Assembly: GCA_015179045.1 (NCBI GenBank) | Contig: WHUZ01000001.1 | Location: 1,116,001-1,180,000 of the forward strand | Length of the DNA stretch: 64,000 bases | Direction: 5' to 3' | DNA from: Kalaharituber pfeilii | Taxonomy: Eukaryota > Ascomycota > Pezizomycetes > Pezizales > Pezizaceae | Part shown: piece after piece, positions 12,658 through 23,092 of the stretch | How positions within the stretch are numbered: position 1 is the stretch's first letter | Layout of the letters: the number at the start of each line of letters is the position of its first letter | Translations under genes and position numbers: made by a program | The notes under the pieces: model-generated | What the model saw: the letters and a program-made list of their open reading frames with translations, nothing else | The model's database searches: none | What the model was told of the DNA's origin: nothing

Positions 12658-13203
12658 CTTTCTTTCCTTCTCCACAACATCCATATACTGCTTCTTCCCT
12701 TCTCCATCTCCGCATCATCAACCCTATAACTTACAACATAAAACATACACCTACAAATTGTAATTATTAAAGTAATATGGAGAGAAAAGAAGTGTATTTT
12801 CTGACTCTGTGATCCTGGGAGCTCTATCTCTACTATCTAACCTATCTACATCATGCTCTTTTATACTTCCCTTCAGCTATGATAACCTATTCATTGCTCA
12901 GTTTAATCAGAATCTTCCCAACTACCGGTAACTGGCCATTTTAGGCAGCCTTTTTTCAGCTGGGCCATTTCTGGCCTAGCTCGTATTCTTGTGCGAGGAG
13001 TTAGTTTCCTACACCCTCCCCAACTCCGAACGCACTATGCTAGTCTATCTATACGTCTAAGCATCTCTTCGTCACATCCGAATGCGCTCAACCATTCATC
13101 CCAGTCAACATCCTCAACCATTTCTTCCATTCTTGAGGACTTTGAGATGTTTGGTCAGCAAGTCCGCTAAATTGTCTTTCTGCCGCACTCCTTTCAGCAG
13201 TAG
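11566..13203. other. Gene-free, repeat-rich stretch
   Basis: Includes the MET16 3' region, a GTC/GAC-rich microsatellite-like tract near 12,180-12,220, and the long poly-T run. No gene is supported; the open frame through the poly-T is an artefact of that tract. Confidence 0.5.
12616..12657. repeat. Poly-T tract of 42 bases
   Basis: An uninterrupted run of T flanked by pyrimidine-rich DNA. Its length in any assembly is likely to be approximate. Confidence 0.9.
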
Positions 13204-13381
13204 TACAGGTGACCCTGGCTATAATGAACCTCTTTTTAGTGAAAACCTGGCTATAGTGAAGGGATGGGCGAGCTTCTTTGTCTACACAGGTAAAGAAAGT
13301 GCCCTTGCTATAGTGAAAACTGGTTATAGTGAAGAAAATCGGTCAGATTCTTGCCCTTCATTATAGCCAGGTTCACCTGTA
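13204..13381. mobile_element. MITE with terminal inverted repeats and TA target duplication
   Basis: A 174-bp element (13206-13379) is flanked on both sides by TA (13204-13205 and 13380-13381). The left end reads CAGGTGACCCTGGCTATAAT and the right end is its inverse with one difference (A for C). Related motifs of the form CTATAGTGAA recur just inside the ends. It has no coding capacity. TA duplication and the TIR style fit a non-autonomous Tc1/mariner or pogo-type element. Confidence 0.75.
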
Positions 13382-13479
13382 GTCGCCGTTCGACTTGATC
13401 TCGTATGTAGTGATATCAGTGTGGATAAGTCAGGTTCGGTGATGGTAGGTTCTGAGTTTAGCTGTCGCCTTATTGTCCG

Positions 13480-14475
13480 TATATTACATGCGGGTCAATT
13501 GTATCCCCCATTCCTCTAGGAGTTGTCTGATCCACGCTGCATCCTTGGACGCTTCCGCTACTGCTACGTACCCGGCTTCTGAGTTCCCTGTTGTAGCTAT
13601 TGCTTGCCTCTTCGTGTACCAGAACAAAGCTTGCTTTCCAATCAGTGTGATAACTCCTGTGGTTCCCTTCGTTTTTTCCTCCAAATATGGCACATCTACC
13701 ACCACTTCAATGTCGAGATTTTTGGATCTTGATATAGGCATCTCATCATGTTTGGTAGAGTATAAATATCATAAGAGCATCATTGCCGCCTGTAAGTTTA
13801 TCTCTCCTGAGTTCTGCACTCGTCTTCCTAGGAGGTTTACTACAAGCTAGTCTGGTTGGACTACAAGCATGATGTCTAATTGGGTCATTCGGGCGATGTA
13901 TATATAATATGCTGCCGACTATCGCCTGGTACTTATTCGGGTCTGCTCGTTCATTCTGGAAAACATTTGCGTAGAACGTTGGATTTAAGAGTAGCGATTT
14001 TTTGTACGCCAGTCACTCCGTTTCTACAGCGGTTCACGCTATAAACCGAGTTTGAGTAGCATTACTTCCCCTTTGTCCCAGGTCCATTCCATTCCCATGA
14101 GGTTGGAGGGGTAATAATTTCTAAATACACCCATTCTTCTAGTACTTGTTCAGTCTCGTCCTATCTAGCTTCGGTTTCGGTGATTCCGAGTAGGTCATCG
14201 ACATATTCTGCCAGAATCATGTCTTTGGTTTTTGATGTGAAGTATCCAATGTCGCTTATACATAGGCGTAATTTCGCATGCCCGAGCAATTCCTTTAGCA
14301 TCTTATTCTACTGGAGCCCTGCTTGCTTAACTCCATATAGATCTTTGTGAAGTTCCAGATTTCCTTTCTTCTGGACTCGTTGGTGTTGACCACGTACACC
14401 TCGTACTCTAATGGGGAGGTCGCCACCACATCCCATTGCCTTATTTTCCATCCTTTGTGAAGCACAACTATGACT
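13480..14475 (-). pseudogene. Degenerate Ty1/Copia pol relic (RT and RNase H)
   Basis: Read on the minus strand, 14,475 to 14,170 gives broken reverse transcriptase sequence including LHKDLYGVKQAGLQ and the catalytic YVDDLL. The part near 13,741-13,484 gives RNase H-like sequence (ALFWYTKRQAIATTGNSEAG, YVAVAEASKDAAWIRQLLEE). Many stops and frame changes separate these pieces, and no LTRs are recognised around them. It is an old, dead copy and not closely related to the two complete Copia elements further right. Confidence 0.7.
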
Positions 14476-15269
14476 ATTATTCACTATGTTTCCGGACGAG
14501 CCATTTGGGCATATGTCTTGTCGTAATTTACCCCCTTATGAGAATCCTCTTCCCACTTTGCTGGCCTTGTATTTGAGGGTGACTACCCTATTAGGCAGCC
14601 TAATATACATTATTTTCGAGATGGCTACGTGCACATCAGCAACATATACTTCGCGTCTTGACGCCATAGTGGTCGCTTCCGGAGCAGTGCCACTTTTACG
14701 TTGCATCTCAGGCGTCCAGTGCGTAGTACCACTTGCTCAGCTTAGGTATGGCAGAGCGGACGGGACGCCTCGTTTTCTTCAGTCTATGGCCATAGATTCC
14801 AAATCTCCTGGATTATGTTCCATTGTATGATACTGAATTATGTGCACTAGTATCAAGAACTTGGGATAGCAGCGGGGCAAGAGGACATTGGGTACTAAGA
14901 GTGTGTGTGTAGAGTAGTGATTATTTAAAAATCTTTCCTTTTTTTCTATCCGGGCCTAGCCTCAGACAAGTCGATTAGTGTATTTAACGTTCCTCACTTC
15001 CTTCCTTCATGAGATCACTTCTTTCCCAATTGCACGCTCTTAGTACCTTGGTACGAATAGTCATGCTATGTCCGTCAATAACAGGGAATTATGAAACCTT
15101 CCTTTTTTTTTGTTTTGTTATAATTTCCAAACTTTCTCGAAGTGAAAATCATGCCCTTGCATCCTTTTCGTGAGCCAATATTGTGGTTTTATTCTAGTCT
15201 TGCGCTCTTGACGTAATTGGCTTGTACAATTGTTACCCTGAACTAACTTTACTATCTTAGTTCCTAACA
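14476..15269. other. Gene-free stretch
   Basis: No gene recognised. The left part may be further degraded Copia sequence. The right end joins the 3' end of the glycosyltransferase pseudogene. Confidence 0.35.
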
Positions 15270-15971
15270 AAAAAGCTACCGTATCTCCCTCTCCCATCCA
15301 CCTCTTCACAATTTCCACAACCCGTTCACCCTCCTCTCCCAAGTTCCTTTTCCTTTTTCTCCCAATCTCTCCACTTATCCCACCACCACCCATTAACCAC
15401 CTCGTGTTGACCCCCACTCTCCCTGCCCACACACCACGGTTTCTCAATTATATAATGTATATTCCTAACCTCTTCATCTTGCCACTTCGGGGTGCTGGAA
15501 CCTGTGGGTCTTGATGGCGTTGTACTGTCATCCCAACAGTTTCCATTTCCCACGAAAAATCTCGGTAAGATGGTCTTGGTCGGGGGGAAGAGTAAAGATC
15601 GGACAAGGGGAGAGGCGGCCAGGATGTAGGTAATGTAATTAAAAAGCCTCGCGAGAGGGGTGCAAAATGACAAGCCCGCTGTTTAAGAGGGCATGTGTGC
15701 GGGGCTGGTTCGGGGGCCTGTTGGAATGGGGGTGGAGTCGGTCAGAGCCAGTGGATGGGACAATCCAGTATAAGCGCAGTTTTCAGGCTTCCTTAGAATA
15801 GTGTGAGCATTGCCTTCTTGAAAAATGTTTCATATAACTGCTATCCCATACGAGACACCTACATACACATGCCAATATGGACGATACATTCGGAGTTTCC
15901 ACATAATGCACGCTACCGGGATATTGCGCACTTGGCGTGGTGCTAGCCAACTACAGTAGCGTGGTTATACT

Positions 15972-16306
15972 TGTTGAGGATTATGCAACGAGCATCACGG
16001 GGCATATCATGTGACGCTGTCGTGTGTGAAGGAGCCACGTGAATGTGGATAGCACGTGAGCCGAGACCATGGATGAGGGCACTCCACGTGATGTGATATC
16101 AAGACGATTCTGGATACGCTCGTTGTAGGAATTAGCAACCTCATACTCGCACCAATCTGCTTGCAGCTCATGTTTATATATAGGGGTGTTAGGAGCGCAT
16201 ATTGTACGTGATTTATGCAGTCGTCGAAGTCACGAGAGAATAATACAATACGTATCCCTGTGCACTTTATCTCTATTTATCTGCTTCAATACATAACGCT
16301 GCAACA
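15972..16306 (+). repeat. Possible solo or truncated LTR, 335 bp
   Basis: Begins TGTTGAGGATTATGCAACG and ends AACGCTGCAACA, so it has TGTTG...CAACA ends, and it contains a TATA-like TTTATATATAG. The start resembles that of Copia element 2 (TGTTAAGGATTATCATTCG). The five bases on each side (ATACT and GCGGG) do not match, so a clean solo-LTR insertion is not proven. Confidence 0.4.
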
Positions 16307-16365
16307 GCGGGTACAGAAGGTAACAACAGCACTTTAATTCTTCCCGGAGGTCTTTAGCACTTAAC

Positions 16366-16952
16366 AATGAGAATAGATAAAGAAAAGAAAATTCAGGGGG
16401 TAATTAAAGGATTGCAGGAGGGTAAGTTTCCACCTACACTTCAAGAACACCAAATGCACTGAAAAGACACACCATTTACTTTCTTGACTGCCTTCCTGAT
16501 GCTTTACAATCAGAAATCAAAAAATTCTTGCATTAGGTGCAATGACAGAGGTTAATATTAAGTGAAACCCAAATACCAAACTGCAAATGCAAAGCATTAT
16601 TGACCTCGACAGTAAGGACCAGAGATGCTTTTATTCAAGTGGACCAATTACTGGAGAAGATGTTATTGAGTTAAGAAAGAAAGCAGATGCAAAATTCACA
16701 AAAAGCGCAAAAAGGCAAAAAAAAAAAAAAAATTCAAAGGTGTCCAAAATGCTGCACTCCCAAAAAAGTCAGAATCTCCTCAGAGTTACCAGAAGCATGG
16801 TCCGATGTATAACCCTGATATCTCTACATCTTGTTCAGAGAGCTTTTATACTGCTTTGGATGCTATGTTTAGACAAGCCGCTGCCTCTTTCCCACATCGC
16901 CTACATCATCTCCCCCCACAAAAGTATCCTCTACTATGACATTAAGACCTAG
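16366..16952 (+). pseudogene. Possible pogo-like transposase remnant
   Basis: ATG at 16366 gives RIDKEKKIQGVIKGLQEGKF and stops after 31 codons. This resembles the helix-turn-helix start of fungal pogo-type transposases. The frame at 16587-16952 contains GPITGEDVIELRKKADAKF followed by a Lys-rich stretch, which resembles the basic C-terminus of such enzymes. No DDE catalytic core is visible. The assignment rests on weak resemblance plus its position between TIR-like ends. Confidence 0.3.
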
Positions 16953-17157
16953 GAAACGATTCTGCAAGAGTTGGACTTTAGTTTATCTGTCCTACCCAAA
17001 AAAGTATATCACTGATATTAAGACAGCTTACCAGACTGTACAGGCTTAACTAACATGCGGAATAGGTTTCTACATGTGTTTAGTTACTTTTTATGTAGTT
17101 TGAAGTCATTTGAATAACTACTGAATTTTGGGAGGTCATTTTTGTCGTTACCGAAAT

Positions 17158-17282
17158 GTGCGCAATCCCGGTAGTGCGCAATATCCCGGTAGTGCGCGAT
17201 ATCCCTGTAGTGCGCAATATCCCGATAGTGCGCGATATCCCTGTAGGGCGCAATATCCCGATAGTGCGCAATATCCCGGTAG
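17158..17282. repeat. 18-bp minisatellite, about 7 units
   Basis: Unit TGCGCAATATCCCGGTAG, with variants GCGATATCCCTGTAG and GCAATATCCCGATAG. It lies at the right edge of the insertion, and read on the minus strand it encodes a spurious YRDIAH repeat. One further copy, inverted, is at 15913-15931. Confidence 0.85.
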
Positions 17283-17707
17283 GGTGCGTTACCAGTCTTT
17301 GGGTGCTCAGACTGCGTTCGTGTTACATACACAAGCATGGTTTGCAGCACAGGAAGCACAATGTCAAACAACTCATCCATATTCTTTCTAATCAACATAT
17401 CTGTATCCAGCAACGCTACCATGTCCCACTCAACCATTTCATACACCCTTAGTTTTGTCCAGGTATCCTCGAACCTCGATGCGATCAACTCGGTTTCAAA
17501 ACCCGGATAGATGAGTTGGATGAGCTTGGTTTTAATTTGACCTTTGTCGAGAACATAGAGAATGTCAGGCTCGTCAATGAGAGTTTGGTTGACTAGGGCG
17601 ATTAGAGGGTAATCTGAATTATGCTTTTGAAGGGAATGGTGCAGGAGAATAAGCCCTGGAAGGTAAGAGAGTCGAGTAAGCAACGTAGCCCAGCACTTTT
17701 GTTTCAT

Positions 17708-18973
17708 GTTTCGGATCGTTGGCGTATCACACCGCAGGTGGCAGTTCTAATTTGCGTCTGAGCCTTTATATTTTTCTACTTCCTTCATAGAAGCGAGATA
17801 GAAGCCGCCACTGACGACAGACGACTGTGGTATAGACCAATTCTGTAAGCCCTATGCTGGGGACGACCCACGAACCTGAATTCCCTATCCACAGTGGCAA
17901 GTGGAAGGAACATCGTCGTCGCCCGCGGAGCACACATTGGAATGTTTGTGCGACAAGTAATGTATCTAGCATGTACTTGTACATGATCAATTGCCAGAGG
18001 AAAAGCTCAGTCGACACTGTTCGGCGCCTGCTCGAGATCCGCCGTTGCTGCTCTCGTGCAGCCTCCTGGGTCACGTACAGTACACTATAGCACAGAGTGC
18101 TTACGGCGCAGCGGAGTGCCCAAATGGATGTCTTCAATACGTTTAGTGTCTCTTCCCGTCTGCCACCCTCGGCCCGGGAGAAAGGCATCTTCAGCCAATG
18201 GAGGGCTCAGCGGAGATGAGCAGCACAGCTGCCTGCGGACACCAGCTCACCTTGAAGCGGCCTTCAAGCTTCCCACGAGTCCCCGCTTGCTGCGCCTGCA
18301 CCGGCCTGGGGATAAGCTCTCCACTTGGCGGCCCGGGCCTAGCTAATTCATATGCTAGTCCCACTAGCCATAGACTGCTCCTCTTAGGCCTCCTAGGCTT
18401 CGCTACATAGATTTAGCTGCCCCGCGCCTGTGCCGACATGACATCGAGCAGCAGCCGCGAAAGACGTCATGACTTCATACTAGGCCTGGCCTGGAGCTGT
18501 AATAATACTTGCTTAGTAGAACGTTAAGAAGTCCAGCAAAGCTCGCAGCCGATAAGGAAGGCTTAAGCTGGACGAGCCCCGCTGTGAGCCCGACATATAT
18601 GGAGTTGTGGAGACGTATATTAGCCTCAATGGCCACCACCCTCACGAACGAAGCGTACCGAGATGTCCGAAACCACAGTTTCAGTAATCTCTAAGCCCCA
18701 CAGGCTACCCCCTCCCCTGTTGTTGATTCACATGCTGAGAACAGCCTTTGCCTGGACGCCTGCGGTCCACACTCTAAGCGACTCTCCTACTCGTCTTTCG
18801 AGTCCTTCAACGTCTTTCCACCCACGCCGACTGAATCGAGTTCAAAACAGCTTGCGAGACTTACATCTACCTCGCCGTTGTTCGGTCGCAGAATTGGCTA
18901 TCATACTCGTGCATCGAGGAGGCAGAGCCAAGAGGGCCTTGTGAGGAGAGAAGATACCAAAGTCTTGAGATTT
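17708..18973. other. Gene-free stretch
   Basis: No gene recognised. 17,960-18,460 is richer in G+C than its surroundings. Frames such as 17766-18188 (minus) lack any domain, and their start and codon pattern do not support a gene. Confidence 0.4.
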
Positions 18974-20340
18974 ATGGGCCCAGATTTGACTGGATGGAAA
19001 CATGAGATCAGGGTATTCACATCTTTTTGATATTTGGGAGTCTTGCCACTATGCAATTCATGTAAGCACCTGCTCCTATCATATCACACAAGAGCATTTA
19101 GACCAACGGATTGTTGTATAGTGTCGTAGTGACTGCTGCGAATGATCTCATGGGTAACCAAGTTCCTCCAGGCTTGATTCTGTTTGCATATACTCTTCCA
19201 TCTGTGTTGATAAGCGCTTTTGTGCCCTATATTCGATTCCCCACTATACGATTATCAACGATATACCGAGATTTCAATCGCGTCTGTGCCCCAAGAGGCT
19301 ACAGCAGGATTGAGAAGGACGCAAACGACAATGATTCCATTTCTGGAGAGATAGGTGATAGAGAAGTCAATTACACATTACGCCTGACCATCTGCTCTTT
19401 TTCATCGTTTATCGGTTTGCAGCTGCTTTCCTTTTCGTACTATCTTCCACTGGGTGTCCTCGGAATTGCGTTGACCTCCCTAAGCTCCAACTTGGGTGAT
19501 ATGACATCTTACCAGCTGGCCACACGATAGCCCATTACTGTTATTCGCAGTTTCGGTGGTTATGCAGCAGGTAGTGGAGCCGCCGGTTTGATTGGTAGTG
19601 CAGCATATACGGTTTTTACGGGCTGGGGACAAGTTGAGACAAAGTTTGTGCTCGCTGGGATGAGTTTGGTACCTGCAGTTTTGCTTGCAACATACTCTGT
19701 GCTTCTGCCAGATATGGAAGTTGCCGAGAATAGCGATGTTAATCCTGCAGGTGAGGGAGGCATAAGTATGGAAGTGGGAAATGCTTAAAGGATGCAAACG
19801 CCAGAGAGAAAAATCAAAGACCTTCCAGTGAAAGAGAAAATGCAACTTGGTCAAGCCACTGATATGGGTTATATGCTGCCGCTGGCAACATTGATGCTGG
19901 TAGAAAATGCAACCATACAGGTACATCCACTCACCTTTGGGTTAACTATGGAGCTAATTTTGACAGGGAATTCTGCCAAATGTACTCTTCCATTTGCCGC
20001 TGGAATCCTCAAGCATTGTATCACCATTTTTCAGCTCCACTCGTGATTTTTATCCCACATATATAACAATTTATCAGTTTGCAGTTTTCGTCGGAAGGAC
20101 TAGCATCAACTTTGTAAGATCACCGAATTTGCCTTCTCCATGCGGAACACTCTTATATAGGGGCCTCTGTTCAATTGAGCTCATGTGCTTTATCCAAATG
20201 GAAGAGGTATTATCTATGTCAATCAAAGATGACACCACAGTATGGTTCGGACCTGGTATTGTCATGGGCATAATTGCTTTCATGGGCTTCTATGATGGGA
20301 TTGGCAGGAGTAATACGTATTGGAGAGTTGGTCGAGAAAA
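18974..20340 (+). pseudogene. BTN1: BTN1/CLN3 (battenin) pseudogene
   Basis: Battenin is a multispanning vacuolar/lysosomal membrane protein affecting pH and arginine homeostasis. The fragment starts near ATG 18974. It carries EIRVFTSF, then TGA at 19028-19030 where the family has Trp. It continues as LLYSVVVTAANDL, NYTLRLTICSFSSFIGLQLL, GIALTSLSSNLGDMTSYQLA, a TAG at 19528-19530 in place of the Tyr of a TRYP motif, GYAAGSGAAGLIGSAAYT, a TAA at 19788-19790, and FYPTYITIYQFAVFVGRTSI in a shifted frame. Stops occur in several places unrelated to homopolymers, so this is genuine decay. Frame 19994-20656 continues past the homologous part with an acidic and Arg/Ser-rich tail that I cannot place. 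Confidence 0.75.
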
Positions 20341-22691
20341 GCTCCCCTCAGAGATATGGCACATACCTGAACAAATTCGTCGAATTGCTCCAAAGAGGCT
20401 TCATGAAGAACCTGAAGAAGAGACAGTTGGCCAAGAAAGAGACGATGAAGATTTGGAAGATGATGGGCTCGAAGCTGGAAAGATCACCCGAAGAGGACGG
20501 GCTCAACTCCGCTGCGAGATGCCTCTTGTCTCAAGGTCGAGCAGCGATATTATCAGACCAAGACTGAGTAGAAGCCGTACAAGCTACATTCTTCGCGCAA
20601 GAAGTCCAGGAGGCACTCCCGCAAGACCTTTCTCTGGCCAGTCTGTTTCTCCATTATGAAAGTGTTTCCATACGGACAGTTCCCAAAGTCGGAGTCGAGG
20701 CAAGAGTGATCTCTCTATCTCTCTATTCCCACCGATGCAGGACAATTATGGTGATGAAATAAAGTTTGAAAGGAACATAGACAGTGATAAGGAGGAGGAA
20801 CAGCAATTAGGGAGTTCTTGATAAGCACTATTGCAATTCCAGATACCCTGGCCATTATGATTGCAAATATATTGAGTTTACAAGTCGAAGGAGGAAGAAA
20901 TCTGTGCCTAAGAATGGGTCTGCTTAGACCAGGACCGGGAAAATTCATTTAGCTCGTTCTGAGCATAATGGGTGTATTATTTGAACAGGTTTGTTCTGTG
21001 CAACTTTTGTATGCCTACAGGTAACTGCTATAGGGCGAATGCTCGACGCCAAGCTACATAGCTAGTCCAGGACGGGACAACAATTGGGAAAGTCTGGGCC
21101 GATGATTGGGGAATTAGTGAAAAGGCTGAATACAAAAAAAAAAAAAAAAGATGGATATAAGGGAGTTGCACTCCCGATCATGTAGCTTTAAGTTTTGAGA
21201 AGCGGGCTGCATAAGATGTATCGACTAGCAGATAAAAATACATCTTTACTCTAGCACCAGGAGCATTCGCTTAGACACCTGCAGTCTAGCAGCCAAATTC
21301 AGCTGTTTTACAAATACTTGTAGAAAGCGAGTTAAAACAGATTACGTTGGTTCCACTAGAATTTGATCATAGGGAACCGGATCGATCTTTTAGAAAGATT
21401 CCGGACAACCCTCTTCCGCAGTTCGGATTCGAACAGTGCACAACGTCCCCTCCTCTTAAGCTGACAGCGCCGTCCTACTCCACTATCCTATCCCACCGTC
21501 CCGCCTCATTGTACCGTCCCCGGTCCCACCGCGACTCCGGCTGCTCCCCTGACTGCGTCTTATCCCTATGGCATCGTTTCTACGATTAATTGGTGGATAC
21601 ACGGGGGCTGTGGGTAGACAGGGCTACAGTTACATGGGGGTGCCAGACAGACCAGGTCTGTAAAATGATCGATGGAAGAAGCCTGGCTAAGTTGTGCGTG
21701 AGTCCCAAAGCGAGCGGAATTGTACCCCTTAAATAACAAGCAATGAGCAGCTGCATGGCGCTTTGTTGATGCACCGGAGTTTGGTATGTAGAGTGAGTTT
21801 CTACAAATGCTTCCAATTTTTTTTTTATTTTTTTATTTTTTTATTTTTTTATTTTATTTTTTCGCCTTGTTCATGTTCTAAATTTGTGCCCCCATCATTG
21901 TTTTGTAGTTGAGCCATGGCTGGCTTGTATGGCTTTAGAGTCCATGAAAACAGCTTAGGAGCGGAGATAAGACAAGGGAAGCAGAAACGGGATGGAGAAA
22001 GTGAGGTGGACGGAAGAAGGCTAATATGTGAACACTTTTCACAGCCGCTCGATACAATGATTCCTCTGCCGAGACATCGCAGGGAGGGATAAGCACAGTG
22101 AATGAGTTCGTAAACAACGAGTAGCCTCAACTCTCCGTCGCTGGCTATTGCACATCAGAACATATGGGAAGCGAGAGACGCTCTTTGTTGTGTCATCCGT
22201 TACCCTCATATGAACGCATGGTGCCTTGGCCCACGGTAAAACTAGAACCTGGGTGTGTTGGTGCAAAAATAAAAAGAAAAAACACACTGCCGTTAAGATA
22301 TTGCTGAGATCACCAACTATCCGGCATATCATAACGTTACTTATGTCAGCTTGTCCAGGGACCTCTCCACGCCCGAATATCTGGATACAATCTGGCGCCG
22401 TGGTGGGATCCCGCGCTTCCTGTAGTCTCATCCCTTCCCCATCCAGCAAATCCATTGCTGGGTACTGTAGAGGAGGAAAGTGGACTAGAGGGAAGAAGGA
22501 GTAAATCACTAGAATTGAACGAGGTCTATGGATCTGACTTTCTTCAACCTTGTAACGATGATTATTTTGTGTGCTGTGTGCTCTTGTGTATGCTACACAG
22601 AAGGCCTCCTCCCCGCCCTCTTGATATACCCGTAATTCTCAAGTACCCCCTTCCCCTTTTGGTAGTTTCCCAGTTCGTCAACCCGCCGAAC
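20341..22691. other. Gene-free, low-complexity stretch
   Basis: Includes the unplaced Arg/Ser-rich frame tail up to 20656, a poly-A run near 21,134, a T-rich tract at 21,819-21,861, and the left flank of Copia element 1. No gene is supported. Confidence 0.4.
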
Positions 22692-22696
22692 CTTCC

Positions 22697-22924
22697 TGTT
22701 AGAATACTCTAGTGAGATCTTGGCACCCGTGCCACTCACGTGACATCGCCTGACGGTGATACCTATTGGCTCGTTCTATATGAGTCTATTCAACATCATG
22801 TATAAAATTTTTTCTTTGTCGCCACAAGTCTATGGCAAACCCTCATGTATATATAGCAGCTGTTTCGACCTCGATGGTCGTGGCAGAAATGAACAAGCTT
22901 CATTCCGTCTTTCATCTTTCCTCA
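22697..22924 (+). repeat. 5' LTR of Copia element 1
   Basis: 228 bp, from TGTTAGAATACTC to CTTTCCTCA. It contains TATATATAG (near 22,848) as a candidate promoter TATA element. Confidence 0.95.
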
Positions 22925-22936
22925 GGTTATGAGCCC
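22925..22936 (+). other. Primer-binding site of Copia element 1
   Basis: GGTTATGAGCCC follows the LTR directly. It is the reverse complement of GGGCTCATAACC, the anticodon stem-loop sequence of initiator tRNA-Met. This suggests priming by an internally cleaved tRNA, as known for Drosophila copia. Confidence 0.75.
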
Positions 22937-23092
22937 TTTGACGCACTAATCATCTGCGTATATATCGTACCCATTATACCACTTTTACCCTGATATTTAT
23001 CTCCTTCCCTCAACACTCGGTCCCACCTATCGTGCCCTTAATTTTGATCCTCGACTCAACATTCAATTTGACCCTCGATATCCCAAACCACA

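Larger units (their letters stand above)
15788..17285. mobile_element. About 1.5 kb insertion in the GT8 gene, with TIR-like ends
   Basis: The borders are inferred from where the GT8 reading stops and resumes, and are good to about 10 bp. Near the left end CTACCGGGATATTGCGCAC occurs at 15913-15931. Its reverse complement closes the right end at about 17,263-17,281, where it is amplified as an 18-bp array. If CTACC...GGTAG are the true termini, a TA flanks each side. The interior contains a possible LTR (15972-16306) and a degraded transposase-like frame (16366-16952). It is best read as a decayed TIR transposon with a nested LTR. Confidence 0.55.
15270..17707 (-). pseudogene. Family 8 glycosyltransferase pseudogene, split by an insertion
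   Basis: The 5' part (17707 down to about 17,285) encodes a GT8 (glycogenin/galactinol synthase-like) N-terminus: KQKCWATLLTRLSYLPGLIL, then WTKLRVYEMVEWDMVALLDT with the metal-binding DTD motif. The frame is then lost: HACVCNTNAV continues in another frame, with TGA where tryptophan is expected. The 3' part (about 15,788 down to 15,270) resumes with PENCAYT, LLNSGLVILHPS, EIFRGKWKLLG, a TGA for Trp, QYNAIKTHRF and WQDEEVRNIHYIIEKPW, ending with the conserved GWWW. About 1.5 kb of foreign DNA separates the codons for PKDW and PENCAYT, which are nearly adjacent in the family. The gene is clearly dead. Confidence 0.8.

Noticed and set aside
12507..12770. Open frame rich in Phe (plus) or Lys (minus)
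   Set aside because: It is created by the 42-base poly-T tract and has no other protein features.
15967..16311. Clean solo LTR with target duplication
   Set aside because: The flanking pentamers ATACT and GCGGG differ, so only a possible LTR is called.
17158..17282. CRISPR array
   Set aside because: The units are contiguous with no spacers, and the genome is eukaryotic.
17084..17290. YRDIAH repeat protein as a real repeat domain
   Set aside because: The repeats are the 18-bp transposon-end array read through by a broken GT8 frame.
21395..21440. GTTCGGATTCGAAC, possible tRNA T-arm
   Set aside because: No matching acceptor stem or anticodon arm could be built from the flanks.
22039..22509. 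156-codon minus-strand frame as a gene
   Set aside because: No recognisable domain; composition and position look like chance in intergenic DNA.
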